This document shows positions 21,530 to 30,253 of a DNA stretch of 64,000 nucleotides, piece after piece. A program made the position numbers and the translations under genes. The number at the start of each line of letters is the position of its first letter. The first letter of the stretch is position 1. The notes under the pieces are model-generated. The model made no database searches. It was given only the letters and a program-made list of their open reading frames with translations, and was not told where the DNA came from. The DNA is from Comamonas sp. SCN 67-35 (GTDB taxonomy: Bacteria; Pseudomonadota; Gammaproteobacteria; Burkholderiales; Burkholderiaceae_C): positions 62,001-126,000 of the forward strand of contig MEFV01000013.1 of the NCBI GenBank assembly GCA_001725255.1, in the 5' to 3' direction.

Positions 21530-22318
21530 ATGATGAGTACCCATTCCGCCCTGCTGCAGGTCCGCGATCTGCGCGTCGACATCGGTGAGCGCACGGTGCT
21601 GCAATCGGTCACGATGGACGTGCCCGAAGGCGAGCTGGTGGTGCTGATGGGCGCCAACGGCAGCGGCAAGAGCACGCTGGGCATGGCACTGGCGGGGCAC
21701 CCGAGCTACCACGTGGCCGCGGGCCAGGCACTGCTGGGCGGCACCGACCTGATCCCGCTCGCGGCGCATGAGCGCGCGCGCGCAGGCCTCTTCGTGTCGT
21801 TTCAGGCACCACCCGATGTGCCGGGCGTCAAGAACAATCTGTTCATCCGCACGGCGATCAACGCCATCCGCCAGGCGCGCGGCGAAGACCCGCAGGATGC
21901 GTTCGACTTCCTCTCGGGCGCCAAGGCGGCAGCCAAGGAACTGGGGCTGCCGGCCACGATGCTGAGCCGCCCGGTGAACGAAGGCTTTTCGGGCGGCGAG
22001 CGCAAGCGCAACGAGCTGCTGCAGCTGTCGCTGATGAAACCCAAGCTCGCGATGCTCGACGAGATCGACTCGGGCATGGACGTGGACGGCGTGCGGGCCG
22101 TCGTCAAGCTGGTGGAGCGCATGCGCGGCGAAGGCACGGCCTTCATCATCGTCTCGCACTACCTGCAGATGATCGAACTGCTCCAGCCTGACCGTGTGCT
22201 GCGCCTGGATGGCGGCAAGATCGTGGAAGAGGGCGATATCGAGCTGGCGCGCGGCATCGCGCGCACCGGCTTCAAGCAGCATGCGGCGGCCGCCGAGGCT
22301 GCGGCCGTGGGAGCGTGA
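21530..22318 (+). CDS. sufC: SUF system ATPase SufC
   Basis: A 262-aa ABC-type ATPase of the SufBCD scaffold. Walker A GANGSGKST (41-49), signature FSGGERKRNE, Walker B KLAMLDEIDSGMD and H-loop IIVSHYLQM are all present. The tandem ATG at 21530/21533 follows GAAGAAGAGAG, an adequate ribosome-binding site. Its TGA stop overlaps the sufD ATG. ATP binding by SufC remodels SufB-SufD during cluster assembly. Confidence 0.97.
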   Translation: MMSTHSALLQVRDLRVDIGERTVLQSVTMDVPEGELVVLMGANGSGKSTLGMALAGHPSYHVAAGQALLGGTDLIPLAAHERARAGLFVSFQAPPDVPGVKNNLFIRTAINAIRQARGEDPQDAFDFLSGAKAAAKELGLPATMLSRPVNEGFSGGERKRNELLQLSLMKPKLAMLDEIDSGMDVDGVRAVVKLVERMRGEGTAFIIVSHYLQMIELLQPDRVLRLDGGKIVEEGDIELARGIARTGFKQHAAAAEAAAVGA

Positions 22319-23526
22319 TGATGGATGGCGTTCAAACCCAACGGCAGAGCGCGCGCGAGCACGCACAGGCCCTGGTCTGGCCCGGTCGGCGCAGCGAACA
22401 CTTTCGCACGCTGCCCCCGCCCGCGCTCGAGAGCTGGCTGGGCGCGGCCGAACTGCCGGCGGCCCATGCAGACAGCGGCTGGACCCTCCAGGAGCAAAGC
22501 GCGGCGGGCGTGACCGCCAGGCATCTGAGCGCGCTCGATCCGGCGCAGCGCGGCACCTTGTTTGCCGATCTGCCTTCGCCCGACGACGACAGGGCCGCTC
22601 CGTTTGCCTGGGCTCATTGCGCGCTGTGCACGGCGGGGCTCCATCTGTCGGTGGCGGCCGCGGGTGAGCCCCTGGTGCTGCATCTGAACCATGCCGCGAC
22701 GGGTGCGGTGGAAGCGCCACTGCTTGTGCTCGAGGTGCAGGAGGGCGCGCGGCTCGTGCTGCTGGAGCAGCATGGCTTTGGCGAGCATGAGGGCGGGGTG
22801 GCGCAGAACCTGATCGCGCACATCCATGTGGCGCGGGGTGCGCATGTGCAGCACCTGCGCATCGTGGCGCCGGGCGCGCAGGACCGTGTGGCGCATCACG
22901 TGCATGTGGCGCTGGACGCGGATGCGCACTATGCGCAGGCACTGGCATCCATCGGCAGCGGCTACCACCTGCAGCGCAACACCGTGGCGCTCAGCGGCAA
23001 GGGAGCCGAATCGCGCCATGCGGGACTGGTGCTGACGGCGGGCAAGGCGCTGGACTACCAAATGTACGGCGACCTGCTGGCGCCGCACACGCGCCACCAG
23101 GTCGAGACGCTGACGCTGGCCAGCGGCAAGGCGAAGACGGTGGCCAACGCCTATGCGCGCATCGCACCCGGCTCGGACGAGGCCGACGTGTTCCAGCGCC
23201 TCACGGGCGTGGCGCTCGAAGGCCAGCCGCACATGCAGCTGCGCCCGCATCTGGAGATCCTGCACGACGCGGTGCAAGCGGTGCACGGCGCCACCTGGGG
23301 CGCGCTGCCCGAGGATGCGCTGTTCTACGCACGCCAGCGCGGCCTCGATGATGCGACGGCGCGCGCGCTCATCATCGAGGGCATGGCGCGCGCGGTGCTC
23401 GGGCGCTGCATGGGCGAGACGCTGGACGACCCCGAGGCGCCGTTCACGCAGTGGCTGGACGGCCCGTGGCTGCACGAGGCCATTGCCCGCCAGTGGGGCG
23501 CGGCGGGGGAGAGCATCCGTGGGTGA
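22318..23526 (+). CDS. sufD: Fe-S cluster assembly protein SufD
   Basis: A 402-aa SufB paralogue that completes the scaffold. The N-terminus has the pair WPGRRSEHFRTL, and the C-terminal beta-helix region has RHQVETLTLASGKAKTVANA and LPEDALFYARQRGLDDATAR, which are typical. It overlaps both neighbours (TGATG with sufC, 8 bp with sufS), so translation is coupled. It is more divergent than SufB, as usual for this subunit. Confidence 0.94.
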   Translation: MMDGVQTQRQSAREHAQALVWPGRRSEHFRTLPPPALESWLGAAELPAAHADSGWTLQEQSAAGVTARHLSALDPAQRGTLFADLPSPDDDRAAPFAWAHCALCTAGLHLSVAAAGEPLVLHLNHAATGAVEAPLLVLEVQEGARLVLLEQHGFGEHEGGVAQNLIAHIHVARGAHVQHLRIVAPGAQDRVAHHVHVALDADAHYAQALASIGSGYHLQRNTVALSGKGAESRHAGLVLTAGKALDYQMYGDLLAPHTRHQVETLTLASGKAKTVANAYARIAPGSDEADVFQRLTGVALEGQPHMQLRPHLEILHDAVQAVHGATWGALPEDALFYARQRGLDDATARALIIEGMARAVLGRCMGETLDDPEAPFTQWLDGPWLHEAIARQWGAAGESIRG

Positions 23527-24784
23527 AAATTTCGCAGCCACCAGCGCGGGCGCGCTGGACGTGCAGGCGGTGCGCGCGCTGTTCCCGGTGCTGCACCAGC
23601 AGGTGCACGGCCATCCGCTGGCCTATCTGGACAACGGCGCGACGACACAGATGCCGCTGGCGGTGATCGACGCCATGCGCACTTTCGAAGCCCACGACCG
23701 CGCCAACATTCACCGTGGCGTGCACACGCTGAGCCAGCGCGCGACCGACGCGTTCGACGGCGCGCGCGCGGTGCTCAAGCAGTTCTTCGGCGCGGGCAAG
23801 GCGCATGAGCTGGTCTTCACCTCTGGCACCACCGAAGCGCTGAACACCATTGCCAATGGCCTGTGGGCGGGCGGCCCGCAGCACGCCTGGCTGCACGAGG
23901 GCGACGAGATCATCGTGAGCGGCCTGGAGCATCACGCCAACCTCGTGCCCTGGCAGCACGCGGCGCGTCACACCGGCGCCAGACTCCTCATCCTGCGCGC
24001 CGACGACGAAGGCCGGGTGCACGAGGCCGATCTGCAAAAGCTGCTCTCGCCGCGCACCAAGGTATTTTCCATCACCGCCTGCGCCAACGCGACGGGCGAG
24101 CGCCCACCGTACGAAGCGATGCTGGCCATGGCATCGCAGGCGGGGGCGCTCACGGTGCTGGACGCCGCGCAGGCCACGAGCCACGCGGTGCCGCGGATCG
24201 ACCAGATCGCGTGCGACTTCATGGTGTTCTCGGGCCACAAGATGTACGGCCCCATGGGCACGGGCGCGATCGTCGGCAAGCGCACGGCGCTGCAGCAGCT
24301 GTACCCGCTGCGCCTGGGCGGTGACATGGTCGATTGGGTGAGCTACGACAGCGCGGGCTTCGCGCCGCTGCCCGCACGCCTGGAGGGCGGCACGCCCAAC
24401 GTGGGCGGCGCCGTCGGCCTGGCGGCGGCCGCGCAATTCATCACGGCGCAGGGTCTGGCGGCGATCGACGCACATGTGCATGCGCTGCGCGCGCATGCGG
24501 TGGCAGGCCTGCAGGCAGTGGAGGGCGTGCGCGTGCTGGCACCGCACGCCACGCAGGCGGCGCTGGTCTCCTTCGTCGCCGCCGACGTGCATCCGCACGA
24601 CGTCGGCACGCTGCTGGACGAGCGCGGCATCGCGGTGCGCACCGGCCACCACTGCGCGCAGCCGCTGCTCGACCAGCTGGTGCAGGGGCCGACGACGCGG
24701 GCCTCGTTTGCCATCTACAACACGCACGACGAAGTGGACCGGCTCATCGAGGCCGTGGCCTACGCAGTGAAAGCCTTGCGATGA
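23519..24784 (+). CDS. sufS: Cysteine desulfurase SufS
   Basis: A 421-aa PLP enzyme supplying sulfur from cysteine. The GTG start at 23519 lies inside the end of sufD. PLP lysine is Lys241 in FSGHKMYG, and the catalytic cysteine is Cys379 in RTGHHCAQPL, a short-loop pattern typical of group II (SufS-type) desulfurases. YLDNGATTQMP opens the fold. Group II enzymes need a sulfur acceptor; here the next gene is SufU-type rather than SufE. Confidence 0.96.
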   Translation: MGENFAATSAGALDVQAVRALFPVLHQQVHGHPLAYLDNGATTQMPLAVIDAMRTFEAHDRANIHRGVHTLSQRATDAFDGARAVLKQFFGAGKAHELVFTSGTTEALNTIANGLWAGGPQHAWLHEGDEIIVSGLEHHANLVPWQHAARHTGARLLILRADDEGRVHEADLQKLLSPRTKVFSITACANATGERPPYEAMLAMASQAGALTVLDAAQATSHAVPRIDQIACDFMVFSGHKMYGPMGTGAIVGKRTALQQLYPLRLGGDMVDWVSYDSAGFAPLPARLEGGTPNVGGAVGLAAAAQFITAQGLAAIDAHVHALRAHAVAGLQAVEGVRVLAPHATQAALVSFVAADVHPHDVGTLLDERGIAVRTGHHCAQPLLDQLVQGPTTRASFAIYNTHDEVDRLIEAVAYAVKALR

Positions 24785-25248
24785 GCAGTGCAGAAGACGA
24801 TCTCTACCAGCAAATCGTGATGGAGCACAAGCGTGCTCCGCGCAACTTCGGCCATCTGGAGCATCCCACGCACCAGGCGCAGGGCACCAACCCCTCGTGC
24901 GGTGACAAGATCGCCGTGGAGCTGGAGCTTGACGGCGAGACGATCAAGAGCATCGCCTTCAGCGGCCAGGCCTGCGCGATCTGCATGGCATCGAGCTCGA
25001 TGATGACCGAGGCCATCAAGGGCCGCGACGTGCAGCTCGCCAAGGATCTGCAGGCGCACTTTCGCGCCGTGCTGACGGGCGAGATCGATCCCGACGACGT
25101 CGAGATCGGCAAGCTCATCGCGCTCGCCGCCGTGCGCCGCTATCCGAGCCGCATCAAGTGCGCGCTGCTGGGCTGGCATGCGCTGATGCATGCCATCACC
25201 GGGCAGGACGGCACTGCCTCGACCGAAACATCTCATTCAGGAGTTTGA
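24781..25248 (+). CDS. sufU: SufU-type sulfur acceptor / Fe-S protein
   Basis: A 155-aa protein of the IscU-like SufU family. Ligand residues fall at Cys40-x-Asp42 (NPSCGDK), Cys65 and Cys68 (GQACAICMAS) and Cys127 (SRIKCALLGW). The roughly 20-residue insertion before the last Cys and the CGD motif are SufU rather than IscU hallmarks. In Gram-positives SufU is a zinc-dependent sulfurtransferase partner of SufS. The ATGA overlap with sufS supports the same pairing here. Confidence 0.93.
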   Translation: MSSAEDDLYQQIVMEHKRAPRNFGHLEHPTHQAQGTNPSCGDKIAVELELDGETIKSIAFSGQACAICMASSSMMTEAIKGRDVQLAKDLQAHFRAVLTGEIDPDDVEIGKLIALAAVRRYPSRIKCALLGWHALMHAITGQDGTASTETSHSGV

Positions 25249-25251
25249 AAA

Positions 25252-25812
25252 ATGGCGCGTTCACGCGAGTCGGTGCTGATACGCCGCGATGTCGTTGGCG
25301 AGTTGGTCCCTTACGGTACGCCGTATGAGCTACAGGAAGGCCAGTGGGCCGAGATCACACAGGCGCTGGGCACCTCGTTCACGCTGCTGGTGGAAGGGCG
25401 CCTCGTGCGTCTGGGCGGCGCGGATGCCGATGCCATCGGCAAGGACACGCCCGAGGCGATGACGGTGGAGCACGACGGCGACGAGACCACCGACGAAGAA
25501 ATCAAGCGCCTGATCGACGAGCAGCTGCACACCTGCTACGACCCGGAGATTCCGGTCAACATCGTCGACCTGGGGCTGGTCTACAAATGCGAGCTCGAAC
25601 CCTATGAGCAGGAGGCGGGCAAGCTGCGCATCGTGATCGACATGACGCTCACCGCGCCCGGCTGCGGCATGGGCGAGGTGATCGCCAACGAGGTCAACGA
25701 CAAATTGTTGAACCTGCCGCGCATCGAGGAGGTCACGGTCAACATCGTGTTCGACCCGCCGTGGGACCGTTCGATGATGACGGAAGAGGCCAACCTGGCG
25801 CTGGGCCTGTAA
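25252..25812 (+). CDS. sufT: Fe-S assembly factor SufT (MIP18/DUF59)
   Basis: A 186-aa protein whose C-terminal half is a MIP18/DUF59 domain: CYDPEIPVNIVDLGLVY, MTLTAPGCGMGEVIANEV and VNIVFDPPWDRSMM. SufT proteins help deliver Fe-S clusters in several bacteria. The N-terminal 80 residues (RESVLIRRDVVGELVPYG) are the SufT-specific extension. It lies three bp after sufU and is the last gene of the operon, followed by two hairpins. Confidence 0.92.
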   Translation: MARSRESVLIRRDVVGELVPYGTPYELQEGQWAEITQALGTSFTLLVEGRLVRLGGADADAIGKDTPEAMTVEHDGDETTDEEIKRLIDEQLHTCYDPEIPVNIVDLGLVYKCELEPYEQEAGKLRIVIDMTLTAPGCGMGEVIANEVNDKLLNLPRIEEVTVNIVFDPPWDRSMMTEEANLALGL

Positions 25813-25819
25813 TCAATAA

Positions 25820-25864
25820 AGAGAGCTTCCAGCGCTTGCCTGGCGGGTGCTGGAACCTGTTTTT
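25820..25864 (+). terminator. Terminator-like copy of the dispersed repeat after sufT
   Basis: TTCCAGC and GCTGGAA (25827-25833 and 25849-25855) can pair, and TTTTT follows at 25860. The left side, AGAGCTTCCAGCGCTTG, matches the short dispersed repeat also seen in hrpA, after fumC and at the folK stop. It probably ends the SUF transcript. Confidence 0.6.
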
Positions 25865-25880
25865 GCATATCAACCTGTAT

Positions 25881-25945
25881 TTGTAGGAGCGGCTTCAGCC
25901 GCGAAGGCGTTGCACCGGCCTTCGCGGCTGAAGCCGCTCCCACAA
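25881..25945. repeat. Long REP-like hairpin between convergent sufT and fumarase
   Basis: Two 28-base arms (25881-25908 and 25918-25945) match at 27 of 28 positions around a 9-base loop. The arm core is GGAGCGGCTTCAGCCGCGAA. Elements with this core are common intergenic REP-like sequences in Pseudomonas, Xanthomonas and relatives. It sits between two convergent genes and may act as a bidirectional terminator or mRNA stabiliser. Confidence 0.85.
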
Positions 25946-25959
25946 GCAGGCAGGTTGGC

Positions 25960-27525
25960 TTACACCACCGCCTTGCTCGCGGTGTAGCTGCGCGTCATGT
26001 TCGCTGCGATGCGCTTCTGCCATTCAGCCGGGCCGGTGATGTGCTGGCTGGTGCCGCTGGCGTCCACGGCCACCGTGACGGGCATGTCCACGACGTCGAA
26101 CTCGTAAATGGCTTCCATGCCCAGGTCTTCGAACGCCACGATGCGCGCGTGCTTGATCGCCTTGCTCACGAGATAGGCGGCGCCGCCCACGGCCATCAGG
26201 TAGGCGCTCTTGTGCTTCTCGATCGCGGCGATCGCCTCCGGGCCGCGGTCGGCCTTGCCGATCATCGCGATCAGGCCGGTCCTGGCCAGCATCATCTCGG
26301 TGAACGGGTCCATGCGCGTGGAGGTGGTGGGGCCGGCCGGGCCGACGACCTCGTCACGCACCGGATCGACCGGGCCGACGTAGTAGATCACGCGGTTGGT
26401 GAAGTCCACGGGCAGCTTCTCGCCCTTGGCCAGCAGCCCCTGGATGCGCTTGTGCGCGGCGTCGCGCCCGGTGAGCATCTTGCCGCTGAGCAGGATGCGC
26501 TCGCCCGACTTCCAGCTCGCCACCTCCTCGCGTGTGAGCGTGTTCAGATCCACGCGGCGCGATTCGGCGTAGTTGGGCGCCCAGTCCACCTTGGGCCAGA
26601 GGTCGAGGCTGGGCGGGTCGAGGTACACGGGGCCCGAGCCGTCGAGCACGAAATGCGCATGGCGCGTGGCCGCGCAGTTGGGAATCATGGCCACCGGCTT
26701 GCTGGCCGCGTGCGTCGGGTAGAGCATGATCTTCACGTCCAGCACCGTGGACAGGCCCCCCAGGCCCTGCGCGCCTATGCCCAGTGCGTTGACTTTCTCG
26801 TACAACTCCAGCCGCAGCTCTTCGATCTGGTTGAGCTTTTCACCCTTGGCCGAGCGCTGCTGCAGCTCGTACATGTTGAGATCCTCCATGAGGCTCTCCT
26901 TGGCCATGAGCATGGCCTTCTCGGCCGTGCCGCCCACGCCGATGCCGAGCATGCCCGGCGGGCACCAGCCCGCGCCCATCAGCGGCACGGTCTTGAGCAC
27001 CCAGTCCACCAGGCTGTCGCCCGGGTTGAGCATGGCCATCTTCGATTTGTTTTCGCTGCCGCCGCCCTTGGCCGCGACCGTGACTTCGACGGCAGAGCCC
27101 GGCACGAGCTGGATGTGCGTGACGGCGGGCGTGTTGTCCCTGGTGTTCTTGCGCGCGAAGAGCGGGTCGGCCACGATGCTCGCGCGCAGCGTGTTGTCCT
27201 CGAAGGTGTAGGCGCGGCGCGTGCCTTCGTTGGCCGCGTCTTCCACGCTCTGGCCGGGCGCGAAGCCCTCGAAGCGCACGTCCATGCCGATTTTGAGAAA
27301 GACGTTGACGATGCCCGTGTCCTGGCAGATCGGGCGATGGCCCATGGCGCTCATCTTGCTGTTGGTGAGGATCTGCGTCATCGCGTCCCTGGCGGCGGGG
27401 CTTTCCTCGCGCTCCCAGGCGCGCACCAGGTGCTCGATGTAGTCTTTGGGGTGGTAGTAGCTGATGTATTGCAGCGCAGCGGCGATCGATTCCACCAGGT
27501 CGTCGTAGCGGATGGTCGTGGTCAT
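25960..27525 (-). CDS. fumA: Fumarate hydratase class I (Fe-S type)
   Basis: A 521-aa oxygen-labile 4Fe-4S enzyme interconverting fumarate and malate. Typical stretches: GHRPICQDTGIVNVFLKIG with a cluster-ligand Cys, PAVTHIQLVPGSAVEVTVAA, GAGWCPPGMLGIGVGGTAEK, and the beta-domain GPTTSTRMDP and AVGGAAYLVSKAI. Length fits the single-chain FumA/FumB form. It is transcribed away from the class II enzyme fumC. Its need for an Fe-S cluster makes the adjacency to the SUF operon sensible. Confidence 0.94.
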   Translation of the reverse strand: MTTTIRYDDLVESIAAALQYISYYHPKDYIEHLVRAWEREESPAARDAMTQILTNSKMSAMGHRPICQDTGIVNVFLKIGMDVRFEGFAPGQSVEDAANEGTRRAYTFEDNTLRASIVADPLFARKNTRDNTPAVTHIQLVPGSAVEVTVAAKGGGSENKSKMAMLNPGDSLVDWVLKTVPLMGAGWCPPGMLGIGVGGTAEKAMLMAKESLMEDLNMYELQQRSAKGEKLNQIEELRLELYEKVNALGIGAQGLGGLSTVLDVKIMLYPTHAASKPVAMIPNCAATRHAHFVLDGSGPVYLDPPSLDLWPKVDWAPNYAESRRVDLNTLTREEVASWKSGERILLSGKMLTGRDAAHKRIQGLLAKGEKLPVDFTNRVIYYVGPVDPVRDEVVGPAGPTTSTRMDPFTEMMLARTGLIAMIGKADRGPEAIAAIEKHKSAYLMAVGGAAYLVSKAIKHARIVAFEDLGMEAIYEFDVVDMPVTVAVDASGTSQHITGPAEWQKRIAANMTRSYTASKAVV

Positions 27526-27679
27526 GGACGTGGGAAGGTAGATAAAGACAACCGCCGATTATCGCAAGCGCGGCCGCGATAACTCGGGCCGCAGCGCGGT
27601 CAAGTGGGCGCCGTAGCGCTGGTGTCAGGAATCTGCTGTTCAATCAGGCCAGTTTGTTGATTTTCAGGAGTCTTGCAGC

Positions 27680-29071
27680 ATGAGCCAGAACACCCGCATC
27701 GAACACGACACCCTGGGCGACGTCGAAGTCCCGGCCGACCACCTCTGGGGCGCGCAGACGCAGCGCTCGAAGGTGAATTTCGCCATCAGCGGCGAGCGCC
27801 AGCCGGCCGAGATCATCGATGCGCTCGTCACCGTCAAGAAGGCCTCGGCCCGGGTGAACCACGCCCTCGGCCTGCAGGACGAGAAGAAGACGAACGCCAT
27901 CATCGCCGCCGCCGATGAGGTGCTGGCAGGCCAGCACCCTCATGAGTTCCCGCTCGTCGTCTGGCAGACCGGCTCGGGGACGCAGACCAACATGAACGTC
28001 AACGAAGTGCTGGCCAACCGCGCGAGCGAACTGCTGGGCGGCGCGCGTGGCGAGGCTCGCCTGGTGCACCCCAACGACGACGTGAACAAGAGCCAGTCGA
28101 GCAACGACGTGTTCCCGACGGCGATGCACGTGGCGGCGGTGCAGGCCATCACGCACAAGCTGCTGCCCGCGATCTCGAAATTGCACGCCACGCTCGCGGC
28201 CAAGGCCCAGGCCTTCGACGACATCGTCAAGATCGGCCGCACCCACCTGCAGGACGCGACACCGCTCACGCTGGGCCAGGAGATTTCGGGCTGGGCGGCG
28301 CAGCTCGCGCATGGCGAGGCGCATGTGCGCGCGGCACTGCCGCACCTGTGCGAACTGGCACTGGGCGGCACGGCCGTGGGCACGGGCCTGAACGCGCCCA
28401 AGGGCTATGCCGAGCAGGTCGCGGCGGAACTGGCGCGCCTGACCGGGCTGCCGTTCGTCACCTCGCCCAACAAGTTCGAATCGCTGGCCAGTTGCGATGC
28501 GCTGGTGCATGCCCACGGCGCGCTCAAGACCCTGGCCGCCAGCCTGATGAAAATCGCCAACGACGTGCGCTGGCTGGCCAGCGGGCCGCGCAGCGGCATC
28601 GGCGAGATCACCATCCCCGAGAATGAACCGGGATCGTCCATCATGCCCGGGAAGGTCAATCCGACGCAGTGCGAGGCCATGACCATGCTGGCCGCGCAGG
28701 TGCTGGGCAACGACGTGGCGATCAACGTCGGCGGCAGCGGCGGCAATTTCGAGCTGAACGTGTTCCGGCCCATGATCGCGTACAACTTTCTGCAAAGCGT
28801 GCGGCTGCTGGCCGACGGCATGGTGAGCTTCAACGACCACTGCGCCGTGGGAATCGCACCGAACCGTGCGCGCATAGACGAGCTCGTCCAGCGCTCGCTG
28901 ATGCTCGTGACCGCGCTCAACACCCACATCGGCTACGACAAATCGGCCAAGATCGCCAAAAAGGCGCACGCCGAGGGCACGAGCCTGCGCGAATCGGCGT
29001 TGGCGCTGGGCTTTCTCACGGCCGAGCAGTTCGACGAATGGGTGGTGCCGGGCAAGATGGTCGGGCGGTAG
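27680..29071 (+). CDS. fumC: Fumarate hydratase class II
   Basis: A 463-aa oxygen-stable, cluster-free fumarase. Family signature [11 protein letters not shown] is present, with [20 protein letters not shown] and [19 protein letters not shown] as substrate-binding segments. It diverges from the class I gene across a 154-bp gap that must hold both promoters. Having both classes lets cells switch with iron or oxygen stress. I saw no clear SoxR or Fur site in the gap. Confidence 0.97.
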   Translation: MSQNTRIEHDTLGDVEVPADHLWGAQTQRSKVNFAISGERQPAEIIDALVTVKKASARVNHALGLQDEKKTNAIIAAADEVLAGQHPHEFPLVVWQTGSGTQTNMNVNEVLANRASELLGGARGEARLVHPNDDVNKSQSSNDVFPTAMHVAAVQAITHKLLPAISKLHATLAAKAQAFDDIVKIGRTHLQDATPLTLGQEISGWAAQLAHGEAHVRAALPHLCELALGGTAVGTGLNAPKGYAEQVAAELARLTGLPFVTSPNKFESLASCDALVHAHGALKTLAASLMKIANDVRWLASGPRSGIGEITIPENEPGSSIMPGKVNPTQCEAMTMLAAQVLGNDVAINVGGSGGNFELNVFRPMIAYNFLQSVRLLADGMVSFNDHCAVGIAPNRARIDELVQRSLMLVTALNTHIGYDKSAKIAKKAHAEGTSLRESALALGFLTAEQFDEWVVPGKMVGR

Positions 29072-29084
29072 GAAGTGCTACGCC

Positions 29085-29145
29085 AAGAATAGCTGCTTGC
29101 GCTTGATGGGTAAGCTTTTTGGCCTGTTTTCTTTCAAATCTGCAA
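29085..29145 (+). repeat. Dispersed AGCT-NNN-TGCGCTT repeat after fumC
   Basis: AATAGCTGCTTGCGCTTGATG begins at 29088 and is followed by an AT-rich tail (TTTTTGGCCTGTTTTCTTTC). It matches the copies at 5903, 25820 and 42046 in its core and in having an AT-rich tail. It lies between fumC and the DUF2945 gene. Confidence 0.6.
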
Positions 29146-29155
29146 GAGGCCGGGC

Positions 29156-29365
29156 ATGGAACGGTGTTTCAAGGTGGGCGATCACGTCGGCTGGAGTTCC
29201 GAGGCCGGGCGCGTCTCGGGCACCATCGTCGCGGTGCACGTGCGTGATTTCGATTACAAGGGCCATCGCCACCGCGCATCCGAGAAGAAGCCCCAGTACG
29301 AGATCAAGAGCGACAAGACCGATCACATTGCCGCGCACTACGGCAGCGCGCTGACCCTGTTGTGA
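29156..29365 (+). CDS. DUF2945 (hypervirulence-type tudor) small protein
   Basis: A 69-aa basic protein: FKVGDHVGWSSEAGRVSGTI, then YKGHRHRASEKKPQYEIKSD, then a C-terminal H-I-A-A-H stretch. This matches the DUF2945 / hypervirulence-associated TUDOR fold, a small beta-barrel of unknown role in bacteria. GCAAGAGG precedes the ATG. Its last four bases overlap the GTG start of the DUF488 gene, so the two are translated together. Confidence 0.82.
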   Translation: MERCFKVGDHVGWSSEAGRVSGTIVAVHVRDFDYKGHRHRASEKKPQYEIKSDKTDHIAAHYGSALTLL

Positions 29366-29907
29366 CGCTGCCGTTTTTCACCATCGGCCACTCCACGCAC
29401 AGCCTGGAGGAATTCGCCGCGCTGCTCAAGGCGTCAGGCGTGCAGCGCGTAGTGGACATCCGCAAGATGCCCGGTTCGCGCAAGTTCCCGCAGTTCGACG
29501 AGGATGCGCTCATCCGCAGCCTGCCCGCGTTCGGCATCACTTACGAGCACGTACCCGCCCTGGGCGGCCTGCGCGGCAAGAGTCATGACGTGGCACCGGA
29601 CACCAATGCCTGGTGGGAAAACGACAGCTTTCACCGCTATGCCGACTACGCCTGCACGGGTGCGTTCGCTGAAGGGTTCACGCACCTGGTGGCGATCGGC
29701 CGGCGCGAGCGCTGCGCGCTGATGTGCTCCGAGGTGCTGTGGTGGCGCTGCCACCGGCGCATCGTTACCGACCACCTGCTGGCGCACGGCGAGACGGTGT
29801 GGCACATCATGGGGCCGGGCAAGGTCGAAGCGGCGCACCTGAGCGAGGGCGCGGTGGTGGGCCAGGGCGGCGGCGGTGTCACTTATCCTGTCAAGACGGC
29901 CGCTTGA
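29362..29907 (+). CDS. DUF488 family protein
   Basis: A 181-aa protein with the family start FFTIGHSTHSLEEFAALL, then VVDIRKMPGSRKFPQFDEDAL, ALGGLRG and CALMCSEVLWWRCHRRIV. DUF488 proteins are widespread and uncharacterised; the conserved Cys pair with Arg-rich helix suggests a nucleic-acid or small-molecule enzyme. GTG start coupled to the DUF2945 gene. A pairing of these two families is noted in the findings. Confidence 0.88.
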   Translation: MTLPFFTIGHSTHSLEEFAALLKASGVQRVVDIRKMPGSRKFPQFDEDALIRSLPAFGITYEHVPALGGLRGKSHDVAPDTNAWWENDSFHRYADYACTGAFAEGFTHLVAIGRRERCALMCSEVLWWRCHRRIVTDHLLAHGETVWHIMGPGKVEAAHLSEGAVVGQGGGGVTYPVKTAA

Positions 29908-29917
29908 GGGACATTCG

Positions 29918-30250
29918 ATGATCCTCCTGCCCGCGCTCCTGGTTCCCATCGTGTTCTGCATGGCGTTCGTACGGCTTTACCGCATTCCGGCGCGCCTGGC
30001 GCGGGGGCAGCTGCACCTGCCGAGTCGCGCGCGGCACGGTCTGCTGCTGCTCACGGTGCTGGCCTATGCGGTGCTGCTGGGCTGGACCGTCGGGCTCGCT
30101 GGCGCACTGCTGCATGCGCTGCTGTCGGCAGCCGAGCCCCTGCGCGCCGTGCTCGCGCTCTGGGGCTGGATGCTGGCCTACCCAGTGGTGTACTTCCTCG
30201 CGGCCTGGGTCTTCTTCTATGGGCTCAAGCCCGCGGCGAAGCCCGCCTGA
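29918..30250 (+). CDS. Small inner-membrane protein, unknown
   Basis: A 110-aa protein with three predicted membrane helices: residues 1-17, a segment around HGLLLLTVLAYAVLLGWTVG, and a C-terminal WMLAYPVVYFLAAWVFFYG. No enzymatic motif was recognised. It follows the DUF488 gene by 10 bp and ends 3 bp from convergent argF. Function unknown. Confidence 0.7.
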   Translation: MILLPALLVPIVFCMAFVRLYRIPARLARGQLHLPSRARHGLLLLTVLAYAVLLGWTVGLAGALLHALLSAAEPLRAVLALWGWMLAYPVVYFLAAWVFFYGLKPAAKPA

Positions 30251-30253
30251 ATC

